From NCBI GenBank assembly GCA_009746045.1, contig RPFO01000130.1, positions 2,787,368-2,851,367 of the forward strand: a stretch of 64,000 nt of DNA, written 5' to 3'. Position numbers and translations under genes: made by a program. This document shows positions 26,991 to 39,500 of the stretch, one piece after another. Under the pieces are notes generated by a model. It did no database searches, was not told the origin of the DNA, and saw only the letters and a list, made by a program, of their open reading frames with translations. Positions within the stretch are counted from its first letter, which is position 1. Each line of letters starts with the position of its first letter. Source of the stretch: Mesostigma viride (Eukaryota; Streptophyta; Mesostigmatophyceae; Mesostigmatales; Mesostigmataceae).

Positions 26991-28360
26991 ATGGCGGAAT
27001 CACCTTCAGCCGCCTCCCACTGCCCCGCCGATCGGGAGGATTCCGCGCCTCACACCATCACGCAACTAGTCGACGCTGTGGACACCATTACGACCCAGCC
27101 ATCGTCTGCTGATGCCGCCATTAACGTTTCGTCTAAGCGGCATTGTGTCGGCCCAGCCGACGAGATGGACAGGCCCAGATCCCTCCGCCTTCGGCTCCCT
27201 TTTCCAGCGAGGATATCCGTGAGAACGACCCCCATGACGACGACGACGACGACGACGCCATCGACGACGCTGAGTTTGACCCAGCGGACTTCATGCCTGG
27301 CGAGGCTGTCGCCGAGCACCGGTTCTTTTCGCTTACCGCTGAGCAGGCGCAGGCTATCCTGCACCTCATGAACCGGACAAGAAAACTCCGATCTATTTTC
27401 CTAGCACGCTTGGCGAGACCATTTCAGTGGACGACCTCGCCGAGATGGATGAGCCACAGCTTCGACTTTCTGTTTTCCTGAGCCACGCGCAGGCCCCCTG
27501 CCTCCGGGCACTCTTTGCCGCTTTCGAGGACGCCGAGCACGGCACCGCCAACACCCCTGATGCTAATCCCCGGAAGCAGACCTGCACAAGCTCAATAAGA
27601 AAGTCGCAGACATGGCTGCCCAACTCGGCGCCTTGTCCGCCGCTATCCGTCAAGACACTGCTGAGCTCCACTCCAGCATTGCCGAGGTCAAGGCCGCCCT
27701 GGCCCCACCTCCCCAGCCAGCCGCCCCCGCACCCACCAGCTATGCTAACATGGTAAAACAGACGGACATTGCCAACCTGATGGAAGATGCAGCACGCAGG
27801 GGGGCTGCAGCCCACAAGACTGCTGTCGAGGAGGACCTGCGCTCACGCAGTATAGCGGTCCGGTATTTCCAGGTCGTGCAGCAGCCAGAAACGGACCTGA
27901 TGCTAGCGCAACGCCTGTATCACAGCCTCATCGTGGGCCGGCTGAATCTGGGCAACGAACGCATCCGCATTGAGTCGGCAGCCTGGATGGCGGGCCAGCC
28001 TGGCCCCATCCGGGTGACCTTCGCGAATGTGGCCAGCAAGGTGAAGGTACTCCAGGCCCGCAAGCTCCTAGGCGGGAGAAACGCGCCGAGCCTCGACGAC
28101 CTCCTCTCCCCGGACTCCTCGCGCCGGCCCAGCTAGTCATCAAGAACGGTCTGCTGGGCAGCGACATGGCGATCAAGGCCAGGAATGAAGGCCAGAAGGT
28201 CTACGTCCGCCTCGTCCACGACACCCCCGTGCTCTTCATCAACGGCCAGCGCACGGAGGCGCAGGCTCCTAACAAGCGGCACAAGTCGGGCCGTACCAGG
28301 CCCGCCCCAGCTGCGTCATCATCGTCTACGCACGTCCCGGGTATGGATGGCGCCCGGTAA
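26991..28360 (+). pseudogene. LINE ORF1 (frameshifted)
   Basis: Starts MAESPSAASHCPADREDSAP. An acidic stretch (27233-27265, poly-Asp) is followed by a helical region (EHRFFSLTAEQAQAILHLMN). A middle part reads VADMAAQLGALSAAIRQDTA. A conserved-looking globular part, SIAVRYFQVVQQPETDLMLA then IRVTFANVASKVKVLQARKL, resembles the RNA-binding C-terminal half of LINE ORF1 proteins. It ends LVHDTPVLFINGQRTE plus a basic tail. At least four frame changes are needed to read it through. No zinc knuckle seen. Confidence 0.7.
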
Positions 28361-28729
28361 GGGCACACCCTCGCGGCCTCGCGGTACAATAGGCTTTGGG
28401 CACAGCCTTTATAAACAAGCCCCTTTCCATCCTCATGTCGCACCGTGCGAGCATGATCAGGATGCAAGGTCGCCAGGCACGCCACGGTCAACCTTCCCGC
28501 CAATTTACCAGCCTCACACGCCTCCTAGCCCGCCTTGAGCGGGATGAGGCCCAGTCGACACGCCGGCGACCCCAGCCAGGACGGAGACGACGCATATCCG
28601 TCCTGAAAGAAAGCCTCCATGCGTTGACAAGCATTAACCCCAATCGCCACCCTCCCCCTCCCCCCCCCCCACCCCCACCCCCACCTCCAGCACTACCCTT
28701 CTCCACCCCCACCCCACCCCCACCCCCCC

Positions 28730-31700
28730 GCTAATAGGGCAACGGCCCATTCTTGGTATTGCAAGTTTTAACGTGCGCACCCTCCCTGCAGATCCTTCTA
28801 CGAGCGGCGGCACCCCAGCACGCCAACGCGTCGACGAGCTGATCGCCCTGTGCGCCGACAACAAGATCGCTGTTCTTGGAGTCCAGGAGCACCGACGCAC
28901 CGTTGACCCTCAGCACGCGGTCAACGGTCTGCTGGTCGACGACCTGCGTGCAGGCTGGCGGTTCCACTATGGTGGCGGCGACGCGCCGGGCCAAGGTGGT
29001 GTGGGCCTCTTGTGCTCGCCGGCAGCATCAGAGCAGCTCCAGTCCATCGTGCTGCGGTCCCCGCGTGTGCTAGTGGCCACTTTTTCGGCCACTGAGGGCC
29101 ATTCACACCACACGCTAACCGTTATCGTGGGATATGCACCACATGCGGGTCGAGCTCAGGCGGAACGTGAGGCCTTCTTCGACGCCCTCAAGGAGGAGGA
29201 GGCCAACATCCCAGCTCGGCACTTCCTGGTTATGCTGCTCGACGCCAACGCCACGCTGCCAGTTGGCACTGGGGGCGCTCAGTATTCCCCAACCAACACG
29301 ACAGCCAACGGTAACACGCCTTTATTTGCGAATCTGCTGGCAGAATCTGCGCTGGTTGCATGCAATGCTTCTTTCGCACGCCCCGCTGAGCAGCTGGCCA
29401 CCTTTTTTGGGCCGTCGGATCGGGTGGTGTGCCTTGATTATGTCTGCGTACGTCGGGCTCAGCGCCCCTCAGTTGTCGATGCTCGCGTCCTGCAAGATTC
29501 TGTCAGCACGGTGGAATCTGATCATCGTCTCGTGCTCGCTCGCATCAGATTGCGGTTTCCTGGGGTGAAACCGTCGCGACAGCTGGCACCTCAGCCAGAT
29601 CTGAAAGTGCTCCGGATTGTGCTGAAGGATGCCGACAAGATGTCAGCAGCAGAGCAGGCCGCTATGTCGCACAGGGATGATTTCCTGGCCGTATTCGACG
29701 CCGGGGCAGCCGACAGCAGTTACACGCCATTCCGCCGCCGGGGATATTTCAGTGATCCTCCGTGGTGTCGCCGCCAAGTATCGCCTGGCTGCCCGCACCC
29801 TCCCCACCTTGCCTCCGCGCGGCAGCTTGCTGTCCACCGTCACGCACCGACAGTGGTCGCCGCCAGGCAGATGCTCCGCCGCAACAGAGATCCGATCGCC
29901 AAACCTGGGCTGCAAGCAGCTCTGAGGGCCGCCTACGAGCAGGCTGAGAAGGCAGATGCTCAGCAGATGGTCAAGGACCTGCGCAGCTGCCAGCAGAAGC
30001 ACGACGGCAAGGGGGCCTGGTTCTGGTACAAGCGCCTCGGGCACCCGGACGGCCTCGGCCGGCCCCACCGCCACGACGTCCCCGGCGCCCCAGCCAAGCG
30101 GCTTCGTACCTGGGCCACGGCCACGGCCGAGGTCGTGGGGACAGCTGCGCCGCCCCCACCCCTGCTCCCAGCCGCCGCCGCCCGCCCGGCCGCCCTGGCC
30201 GGCCCCGCTGGGCCCCCTGCCCCGCCTAGGTCAGCGGCGGACTACCTAGTCCCCCCGCTGGTCGGCCCACTTGGCGACCCGTCTGACATGCCTCCTTTCA
30301 CCTCTCGCGAGGTCACGGAGGCGGTCCAGCGCCTGCGTTATGACGCAGCCACCGGCTCTGACGAGATTCCGGCCGCAGTTGTAAAACTTGCAGCCGAATT
30401 CGAGGACACAGGTGTTATGCTGCTCTTCCGGGACATCTGCAACCGCCTTCTGCTGTGTCGTCGCAACCACCTCCAGCGGCCTGGCAACACAGTTTTCGCA
30501 CGATGCTGTACAAGAACAAGGGGTCGCCTGCCGACCCCGGCAACTACAGAGGGGTGTGCATTCAAAGTGCCCCCCTCAAGCTTCTTATGCGGCTCATCCT
30601 GAACCGCCTGCGCACGGCCCTGGACGGTCACCTCAGCGAGACTCAGCACGGCTTCCGTTCAGGTCGCAACACAGTACAGGCGCTCTTCGCTACTCGCCGA
30701 CTGGTGGAGGAACTGCAACGCCTTCAGCCTGGTGAGTCCCCTTTGCACCTTGTGCTGGTGGACTTCATCAAAGCCTTCGATTCGGTTTTCTGGCCTGCGC
30801 TTTGGGACATCCTCGAGTTGTTCCGGATCCCCCGCCCCCTGATTGCTGTCATCCGCAACCTGTATGAAGGGTCCACCACTTCGGTGCGCACTTCTTACGG
30901 GACCACGCCCCCATGCCCTTTACAGAAGGGTGTGTGGCAGGGCTGCGTGCTGTCGCCCTACCTGTTCATTATTGTTGTCGAATACGTAATGATTCAGGCG
31001 CGCAAGCGATTTGCCCGCATCGTGGGCAGGGAACCAGGAGTGCAGGTTGCTAACAAATTCTGGCATGGCGGTGCGGACACGGAGATTCGGCTAGCAGACA
31101 TCATTTACGCAGACGACACCACCCTCTTCGAGGACACTGAGCACGTGCAGACATGGCTTGACTGCCTGGCTCTCGAGGCCCGTGCAGTGGGGCTTGAGGT
31201 CAGCAAGAAGACAGAGGCCCTGGCGGTTGGGCTCACCAACCCACCGCCGCCCCTCTATCTCCTAGACGGCTCTCGAGTCCTGTATCGGGACCGCGTTAAG
31301 CTGCTGGGCAGCCTGCTCCCCAGCTGCGAGGTTGATGTGGACCATCGCATCTCCCTCGCCTGGCACGCTTTACGCCAGTACCGGGCCCTGTGGCGCAAGC
31401 CCCTGGGCAAGATCGAGAAACAGGACCTGTTCAAGGTCCTCGTCCTTCCTGTTCTCACGTATGGCGCCGAGACGTGGACCCTCACCGCCGACCTGGCCCG
31501 CAAGCTGGACGGCGCGGTCACCAGCATGCTGCGTTCCATTTTCAGAGTAGGATATGCTGCTCATGTCCGCAATGAGGACCTGTACCAGGGCATGCCCTAT
31601 ATCACCAGCACCATTAAGCAACGCCGCCTGCAGCTAGTAGGGCACCTAGCTCGCACCAACCAGGTAGACACCTCACGTGGCCCCCCCGCAGGACTGCGAC

Positions 31701-31807
31701 CAGCCCAGCCTGGCCGGCACCTCCTGACGTGGGCTGGGCCCAGTGATGTTAGACGCCGCAAGGCCCGCACCTTCAAAGAACAGCTAGTAGAGGACATGGG
31801 GGCCTAG
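28730..31807 (+). pseudogene. LINE ORF2: APE endonuclease and reverse transcriptase
   Basis: The endonuclease motifs are ILGIASFNVRTL, LGVQEHRR (catalytic Glu), VIVGYAPH, FLVMLLDANATLPV (the Asp-x-Asn), DYVCV and STVESDHRLVLARI (Ser-Asp-His). A linker with a Pro/Ala-rich stretch (30140-30240) leads to the reverse transcriptase: AATGSDEIPAAVVKL, STRUCTURE ending FRTMLYKNKGSPADPGNYRG, QHGFRSGRNT, LVDFIKAFDSVFWPAL, GVWQGCVLSPYLF and the catalytic IIYADDTTLF. After it come LTYGAETWTLTADLARKLDG and LQLVGHLARTNQVDTS, typical of the CR1/Jockey-like group that includes craniofacial-development-protein-2-like ORFs. The frame is broken at about 29720-29830 (two compensating shifts) and 30440-30480. A missing base at about 31800 removes the last ~40 residues kept in the 20.2-kb copy. 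Confidence 0.9.
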
Positions 31808-31929
31808 GCCTCTCCGTGATTTGGAAGAAGATGATGGACAAGGCCAAGTGGGCCCAGGTCATAGAGGACAACGAGCCCCCCCAGTGGGGAAGCGCCCGCG
31901 TGTGCAATCCCGTGGGAGGCACGCCAGAT

Positions 31930-32289
31930 AGCTCCCCTAGGGCAGCGTGCGGCTGCCTAGATAGATGTTGTAGTTAGAATGCTGTTAGATAGATGTAGTA
32001 TGTAGCCGATGTAGATAGATTAGACCGGTAGGAATGTTTGCACCCATCCATCCATCCATCGGGGTTAATGCTCCGTGACTCCCCAACGGGAGCACGAGTC
32101 TAATTAATTAGGGCAGCGTGCGGCTGCCTAGATAGATGTTGTAGTTAGAATGTTGTTAGATAGATGTAGTATGTAGCCGATGTAGATAGATTAGACCGGT
32201 AGGACTGTTTGCACCCATCCATCCATCCATCGGGGTTAATGCTCCGTGACTCCCCAACGGGAGCACGAGTCTAATTAATTAATTAATTA
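31930..32289 (+). repeat. Tandem duplication of the LINE 3' tail
   Basis: The block beginning GGCAGCGTGCGGCTGCCTAG and ending at the TTAATTA tail is present twice (about 31941-32109 and 32113-32289), nearly identical (GGAATG versus GGACTG in the middle). The truncated sister at 20.2 kb has it once and lacks the GCAGCGTG start. Duplicated tails may arise by template re-engagement during reverse transcription. Confidence 0.85.
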
Positions 32290-32770
32290 ATAGTCTTTGA
32301 CCAACAAACGATGCAAGAGTTCAACAAGAGTCGTGATGAAATCGACACGATAAGAACAAAGACGGGAAAAACGATGTAACTGACTAAGAACAACACCATA
32401 TTTTGCTGCATGTGTGGGAAAGGAGACTGTGAATATCAGGGTAACGAATAAAAGGAATTTGCTGGTATTTAGGATCCTTGCGCTTATCATAGACAGCCGT
32501 ACGCCAACCCTTCTTGTTATGGGTAATGTTAAGATCGAGGTAATTGCGATGAGTATCCTCCGACGTGAGCTTTAATGTGAGGGACGCTTGCGGGTAGATG
32601 TTAGGCAGACCAGCGGTGATATACAAATGGGTTGCGAAATCAGGGTTGTCGAAAGCAATGACATCATCAATGTATCGACATGTGTGGATAAAACGCCTGA
32701 TGAGAACATCATCGTTTGAGGCAATGAGACATATACTCGACTTCTCTGTAAAATCTCATCGACCGGGTTT
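32290..32770 (-). pseudogene. Penelope-like reverse transcriptase remnant, core part
   Basis: The minus-strand frame reads IHTCRYIDDVIAFDNPDFAT (YIDD catalytic box), then SLTLKLTSEDTHRNYLDLNI and WRTAVYDKRKDPKYQQIPF. After one frameshift it reads KYGVVLSQLHRFSRLCSYRV and LLHRLLVKDY. The run LDLNI...aVYdKr...pfirYP...SQlhRfsRlCs is characteristic of Penelope-like elements and related GIY-YIG-associated reverse transcriptases. The N-terminal half is absent, and I see no GIY-YIG endonuclease. Confidence 0.7.
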
Positions 32771-33007
32771 TGAAACAACCCTCGAACGCCATAGATGCAG
32801 ATCCAACTGGACATACCGCGATATGATTTTGGCTGCAATGCAGAGCAAAGACGCTGTTGGCTTCATCGGCTCAACCCCTCTTACTCAGATATGGTCGGAT
32901 ATGCAGGATAAGCAGCGTTGGGTGGACATTGTCAAAGACTACGATCCCCCAACTGGGGGTCCTAGGAAATTAAAATGCATGGTAGGCATAGTTTGCGTGC
33001 AAGATTA
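32771..33007 (+). pseudogene. LINE ORF2 C-terminal fragment (another relative)
   Basis: RDMILAAMQSKDAVGFIGST then PLTQIWSDMQDKQRWVDIVK and DYDPPTGGPRK align with LLWTAMQDKKRWQKIVKAHT in the 18.2-kb remnant and VIWKKMMDKAKWAQVIEDNE of the main LINE. Only the last ~70 residues remain. Confidence 0.65.
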
Positions 33008-33526
33008 GCTCGAGGCCTTGAGGTCCATACTTTAGACTAGCTCAGCTTGAACAGTGTGGGAATCCTGACATTGCAGCCTAGCTGGCACGTCACATGGGGT
33101 CTAGCTGTTCGCCAAGCGAAGGAGCTTGAGCGCCATGATGCATGCAAATTTAGTGATCAACAACTTTCATGGCATTTGTGTCGCACAGCCAACTGTTGAT
33201 ACGACCACCACACGTTGTGTATGCAGTCATGCACCATTTAATCATGTACACGTGGGCATGCTGCAGCGCCAATCGACGTTCACCCTGTGGCACCCTTTGG
33301 TGTCCATCTGTGTCCATTGATCAGCCGCACGACGCTGCTCTCTTATGCCATAAGCCCAGCCCCGTAGCTGGGTGCCTGGATCAAGGCAGAGCCTGTAGCA
33401 GTCAGCTTGCCGATACGTTTACATCCGTAGGCTATGGTCGCGGTCGCTACCCCCGGACCGGCCTCGAGGTCATGTGCCTTCGGGGGTACTGCACAACACT
33501 GTAGAAGCCGGTGGCAGGAGTTGCCA
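33008..33526. other. Spacer, 3' flank of the DUF971 gene
   Basis: No gene recognised. The stretch beside 33526 should contain the DUF971 3' UTR. No AATAAA is evident on the minus strand here. Confidence 0.4.
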
Positions 33527-36500
33527 TCAAGTGGCACTGCCTGCCTCACTTGGTTTCTTGGGGGCGGGCGTCTGCCGCAGGACGGGGTCCCTGCTCATCT
33601 CCTGTGCGCGCAACTGGCGCAGGTACTCCCTGGAGCGCCGGAACTTGTTGGCGCCCAGGTCGTACAGGGCATCCCAGGAGTATATGCCGGCGTTGTGCAG
33701 GTCGTCAAACGACAAGCTGCACTTGCAAGGCCACACGGGGACATGAACGTGGCAACACATTGCAAGAGTAAGTGAACCGAGGGGGATCAGCACGGGAGCA
33801 ACATCAATGAGACAACCAGCACGGGAGCAACATCAATGAGACAACCAGCACGGGAGCAACATCAATGAGACAACCAGCACGGGAGCAATGTGATTGGTTG
33901 GCGCAAGGCCAGGGCAGATATGACACCTACCCTGGGGTTCCACCGTACGATGCCAGGCAGCAGCTGCGCTCGGCAAACGTATCACACGCTATACAGGAAT
34001 TCGTATTCTTCTATATATTACCATATAGATAGGCCTTTGCTGTCCCATATAATACCCCCATCAGTATATACCATTAAATGAGCCAGTGCGTAAGCCATCA
34101 TATCGGCCAAGAGGTAACCCAGAACAAAACCCAAGCAGAATGTCTGTTTTAACTTTCGCCGTACCCACGTTTTCCTGATATTCAATGTGTGTGGACAATA
34201 CTCAGAAGGTCACTCCACAACCCTGCCAGGCAAACCTTTCTCATCCATCCACAGCTGTGCACACAGGGAGGAAACATCGAGAATGTAGGGAGAGCCGCGA
34301 AGGTGTGGGTGTGGTGCCTATACGTGCCACATCAGCACCGACAGACCTGTTCTGTCAACCGCCACCACACTGCTCATCTATACCAACGCCAGCACATGAA
34401 GCGAACACATCCAGCCGGCCAGTAGCGGCGGCATCGGGTGGGTGCGCAGACACAGGCACACGGCAGCTAGCCTGGGTGGGTGCGCAAACACAGGCACACA
34501 GCAGCTAGCCTGGGTGGGTGTGCTGGGTATGTTCGTTCGGAAACCTTGAGCATGTAGCCTGGGTGGGTGTGCTGGTAGCCGGCCGGAAGGAGAGGAAGGG
34601 ATACGCGGGCAGGGAGGAAGCACCGAGGGCCCGCGTGCCGAGCAGGGGGGTGAGGGGGAAGGGATGAAGGCACACACGAGAGTGGGGCGCGAGGGGGGAA
34701 GGGATGAAGGCACACGCGAGAGTGGGGCGCGAGGGAAGGAAGGGATGAAGGCACACGCGAGAGTGGGGCGCGAGGGGGGAAGGGATGAAGGCACACGCGA
34801 GAGTGGGGCGCGAGGGGGGAAGGGGTGAAGGCGCACGCGAGAGTGGGGCGCGAGGGAAGGAAGGGATGAAGGCACACGCAAGAGTGGGGCGCGAGGGAAG
34901 GAAGGGGTGAAGGCGCACGCGAGAGTGGGGCGCGAGGGAAGGAAGGGATGAAGGCACACGCGAGAGTGGGGCGCGAGGGAAGGAAGGGATGAAGGCACAC
35001 GCAAGAGTGGGGCGCGAGGGAAGGAAGGGATGAAGGCACACGCAAGAGTGGGGCGCGAGGGGGGGAAGGATGAAGGCGCACGCGAGAGTGGGGCGCGAGG
35101 GAAGGAAGGGATGAAGGCACACGCGAGAGTGGGGCGCGAGGGAAGGAAGGGATGAAGGCACACGCAAGAGTGGGGCGCGAGGGAAGGAAGGGATGAAGGC
35201 ACACGCGAGAGTGGGGCGCGAGGGAAGGAAGGGATGAAGGCACACGCGAGAGTGGGGCGCGAGGGGGGAAGGGGTGAAGGCGCACGCGAGAGTGGGGCGC
35301 GAGGGAAGGAAGGGATGAAGGCACACGCGAGAGTGGGGCGCGAGGGAAGGAAGGGATGAAGGCACACGCGAGAGTGGGGCGCGAGGGAAGGAAGGGATGA
35401 AGGCACACGCAAGAGTGGGGCGCGAGGGAAGGAAGGGATGAAGGCACACGCGAGAGTGGGGCGCGAGGGAAGGAAGGGATGAAGGCACACGCGAGAGTGG
35501 GGCGCGAGGGGGGGAAGGGATGAAGGCACACGCGAGAGTGGGGCGCGAGGGAAGGAAGGGATGAAGGCACACGCAAGAGTGGGGCGCGAGGGAAGGAAGG
35601 GATGAAGGCACACGCAAGAGTGGGGCGCGAGGGAAGGAAGGGATGAAGGCACACGCGAGAGTGGGGCGCGAGGGGGGAAAGGATGAAGGCACACGCGAGA
35701 GTGGGGCGCGAGGGGGGGAAGGGTGAAGGCGCACGCGAGAGTGGGGCGCGAGGGAAGGAAGGGATGAAGGCACACGCGAGAGTGGGGCGCGAGGGAAGGA
35801 AGGGATGAAGGCACACGCAAGAGTGGGGCGCGAGGGAAGGAAGGGATGAAGGCACACGCAAGAGTGGGGCGCGAGGGGGGAAGGATGAAGGCGCACGCGA
35901 GAGTGGGGCGCGAGGGAAGGAAGGGATGAAGGCACACGCGAGAGTGGGGCGCGAGGGAAGGAAGGGATGAAGGCACACGCAAGAGTGGGGCGCGAGGGAA
36001 GGAAGGGATGAAGGCACACGCGAGAGTGGGGCGCGAGGGAAGGAAGGGATGAAGGCACACGCGAGAGTGGGGCGCGAGGGAAGGAAGGGATGAAGGCACA
36101 CGCGAGAGTGGGGCGCGAGGGGGGAAGGGATGAAGGCACACGCGAGAGTGGGGCGCGAGGGAAGGAAGGGATGAAGGCACACGCGAGAGTGGGGCGCGAG
36201 GGGGGAAGGGATGAAGGCACACGCGAGAGTGGGGCGCGAGGGAAGGAAGGGATGAAGGCACACGCAAGAGTGGGGCGCGAGGGAAGGAAGGGATGAAGGC
36301 ACACGCAAGAGTGGGGCGCGAGGGAAGGAAGGGATGAAGGCACACGCGAGAGTGGGGCGCGAGGGGGGAAAGGATGAAGGCACACGCGAGAGTGGGGCGC
36401 GAGGGAAGGAAGGGATGAAGGCACACGCGAGAGTGGGGCGCGAGGGAAGGAAGGGATGAAGGCACACGCGAGAGTGGGGCGCGAGGGAAGGAAGGGATGA

Positions 36501-39500
36501 AGGCACACGCGAGAGTGGGGCGCGAGGGAAGGAAGGGATGAAGGCACACGCGAGAGTGGGGCGCGAGGGAAGGAAGGGATGAAGGCACACGCAAGAGTGG
36601 GGCGCGAGGGAAGGAAGGGATGAAGGCACACGCAAGAGTGGGGCGCGAGGGAAGGAAGGGATGAAGGCACACGCGAGAGTGGGGCGCGAGGGGGAAAGGA
36701 TGAAGGCACACGCGAGAGTGGGGCGCGAGGGAAGGAAGGGATGAAGGCACACGCGAGAGTGGGGCGCGAGGGAAGGAAGGGATGAAGGCACACGCAAGAG
36801 TGGGGCGCGAGGGAAGGAAGGGATGAAGGCACACGCAAGAGTGGGGCGCGAGGGAAGGAAGGGATGAAGGCACACGCAAGAGTGGGGCGCGAGCGGGGAA
36901 GGGATGAAGGCACACGCGAGAGTGGGGCGCGAGGGAAGGAAGGGATGAAGGCACACGCGAGAGTGGGGCGCGAGGGGGGAAGGATGAAGGCACACGCGAG
37001 AGTGGGGCGCGAGGGAAGGAAGGGATGAAGGCACACGCGAGAGTGGGGCGCGAGGGAAGGAAGGGATGAAGGCACACGCAAGAGTGGGGCGCGAGGGAAG
37101 GAAGGGATGAAGGCACACGCGAGAGTGGGGCGCGAGGGAAGGAAGGGATGAAGGCACACGCAAGAGTGGGGCGCGAGGGGGGAAGGATGAAGGCACACGC
37201 GAGAGTGGGGCGCGAGGGGGGAAGGGATGAAGGCACACGCGAGAGTGGGGCGCGAGGGAAGGAAGGGATGAAGGCACACGCGAGAGTGGGGCGCGAGGGA
37301 AGGAAGGGATGAAGGCACACGCGAGAGTGGGGCGCGAGGGAAGGAAGGGATGAAGGCACACGCAAGAGTGGGGCGCGAGGGAAGGAAGGGATGAAGGCAC
37401 ACGCGAGAGTGGGGCGCGAGGGAAGGAAGGGATGAAGGCACACGCGAGAGTGGGGCGCGAGGGAAGGAAGGGATGAAGGCACACGCAAGAGTGGGGCGCG
37501 AGGGAAGGAAGGGATGAAGGCACACGCGAGAGTGGGGCGCGAGGGAAGGAAGGGATGAAGGCACACGCGAGAGTGGGGCGCGAGGGGGAAGGGATGAAGG
37601 CACACGCGAGAGTGGGGCGCGAGGGAAGGAAGGGATGAAGGCACACGCGAGAGTGGGGCGCGAGGGAAGGAAGGGATGAAGGCACACGCGAGAGTGGGGC
37701 GCGAGGGGGGAAGGGATGAAGGCACACGCGAGAGTGGGGCGCGAGGGAAGGAAGGGATGAAGGCACACGCGAGAGTGGGGCGCGAGGGAAGGAAGGGATG
37801 AAGGCACACGCGAGAGTGGGGCGCGAGGGAAGGAAGGGATGAAGGCACACGCGAGAGTGGGGCGCGAGGGAAGGAAGGGATGAAGGCACACGCGAGAGTG
37901 GGGCGCGAGGGGGAAGGGATGAAGGCACACGCGAGAGTGGGGCGCGAGGGGGGAAGGGATGAAGGCACACGCGAGAGTGGGGCGCGAGGGAAGGAAGGGA
38001 TGAAGGCACACGCGAGAGTGGGGCGCGAGGGGGGAAGGGATGAAGGCACACGCGAGAGTGGGGCGCGAGGGGGAAGGGATGAAGGCACACGCGAGAGTGG
38101 GGCGCGAGGGAAGGAAGGGATGAAGGCACACGCGAGAGTGGGGCGCGAGGGAAGGAAGGGATGAAGGCACACGCGAGAGTGGGGCGCGAGGGAAGGAAGG
38201 GATGAAGGCACACGCGAGAGTGGGGCGCGAGGGGGAAGGGATGAAGGCACACGCGAGAGTGGGGCGCGAGGGGGAAGGGATGAAGGCACACGCGAGAGTG
38301 GGGCGCGAGGGGGAAGGGATGAAGGCACACGCGAGAGTGGGGCGCGAGGGGGAAGGGATGAAGGCACACGCGAGAGTGGGGCGCGAGGGGGAAGGGATGA
38401 AGGCACACGCGAGAGTGGGGCGCGAGGGGGGGAAGGGATGAAGGCACACGCGAGAGTGGGGCGCGAGGGGGAAGGGATGAAGGCACACGCGAGAGTGGGG
38501 CGCGAGGGAAGGAAGGGATGAAGGCACACGCGAGAGTGGGGCGCGAGGGAAGGAAGGGATGAAGGCACACGCGAGAGTGGGGCGCGAGGGAAGGAAGGGA
38601 TGAAGGCACACGCGAGAGTGGGGCGCGAGGGAAGGAAGGGATGAAGGCACACGCGAGAGTGGGGCGCGAGGGAAGGAAGGGATGAAGGCACACGCGAGAG
38701 TGGGGCGCGAGGGAAGGAAGGGATGAAGGCACACGCGAGAGTGGGGCGCGAGGGAAGGAAGGGATGAAGGCACACGCGAGAGTGGGGCGCGAGGGAAGGA
38801 AGGGATGAAGGCACACGCGAGAGTGGGGCGCGAGGGAAGGAAGGGATGAAGGCACACGCGAGAGTGGGGCGCGAGGGAAGGAAGGGATGAAGGCACACGC
38901 GAGAGTGGGGCGCGAGGGAAGGAAGGGATGAAGGCACACGCGAGAGTGGGGCGCGAGGGAAGGAAGGGATGAAGGCACACGCGAGAGTGGGGCGCGAGGG
39001 AAGGAAGGGATGAAGGCACACGCGAGAGTGGGGCGCGAGGGAAGGAAGGGATGAAGGCACACGCGAGAGTGGGGCGCGAGGGAAGGAAGGGATGAAGGCA
39101 CACGCGAGAGTGGGGCGCGAGGGAAGGAAGGGATGAAGGCACACGCGAGAGTGGGGCGCGAGGGAAGGAAGGGATGAAGGCACACGCGAGAGTGGGGCGC
39201 GAGGGAAGGAAGGGATGAAGGCACACGCGAGAGTGGGGCGCGAGGGGGAAGGGATGAAGGCACACGCGAGAGTGGGGCGCGAGGGGGAAGGGATGAAGGC
39301 ACACGCGAGAGTGGGGCGCGAGGGAAGGAAGGGATGAAGGCACACGCGAGAGTGGGGCGCGAGGGGGAAGGGATGAAGGCACACGCGAGAGTGGGGCGCG
39401 AGGGAAGGAAGGGATGAAGGCACACGCGAGAGTGGGGCGCGAGGGAAGGAAGGGATGAAGGCACACGCGAGAGTGGGGCGCGAGGGAAGGAAGGGATGAA

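Larger units (their letters stand above)
26780..32289 (+). mobile_element. Full-length APE-type LINE, 5.5 kb
   Basis: Bounded by an 11-bp target duplication ATAGTCTTTGA (26769-26779 and 32290-32300). Order: a short 5' leader, ORF1 (26991-28360), ORF2 (about 28730-31807), then a 3' tail with CATCCATCCATCC, a GC hairpin and TAATTAATTA. Both ORFs carry frameshifts, so this copy is dead although complete. It is inserted into a Penelope-like RT gene. A near-identical truncated sister is at 20172-20668, and diverged relatives are at 18.1 and 32.8 kb. Confidence 0.9.
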
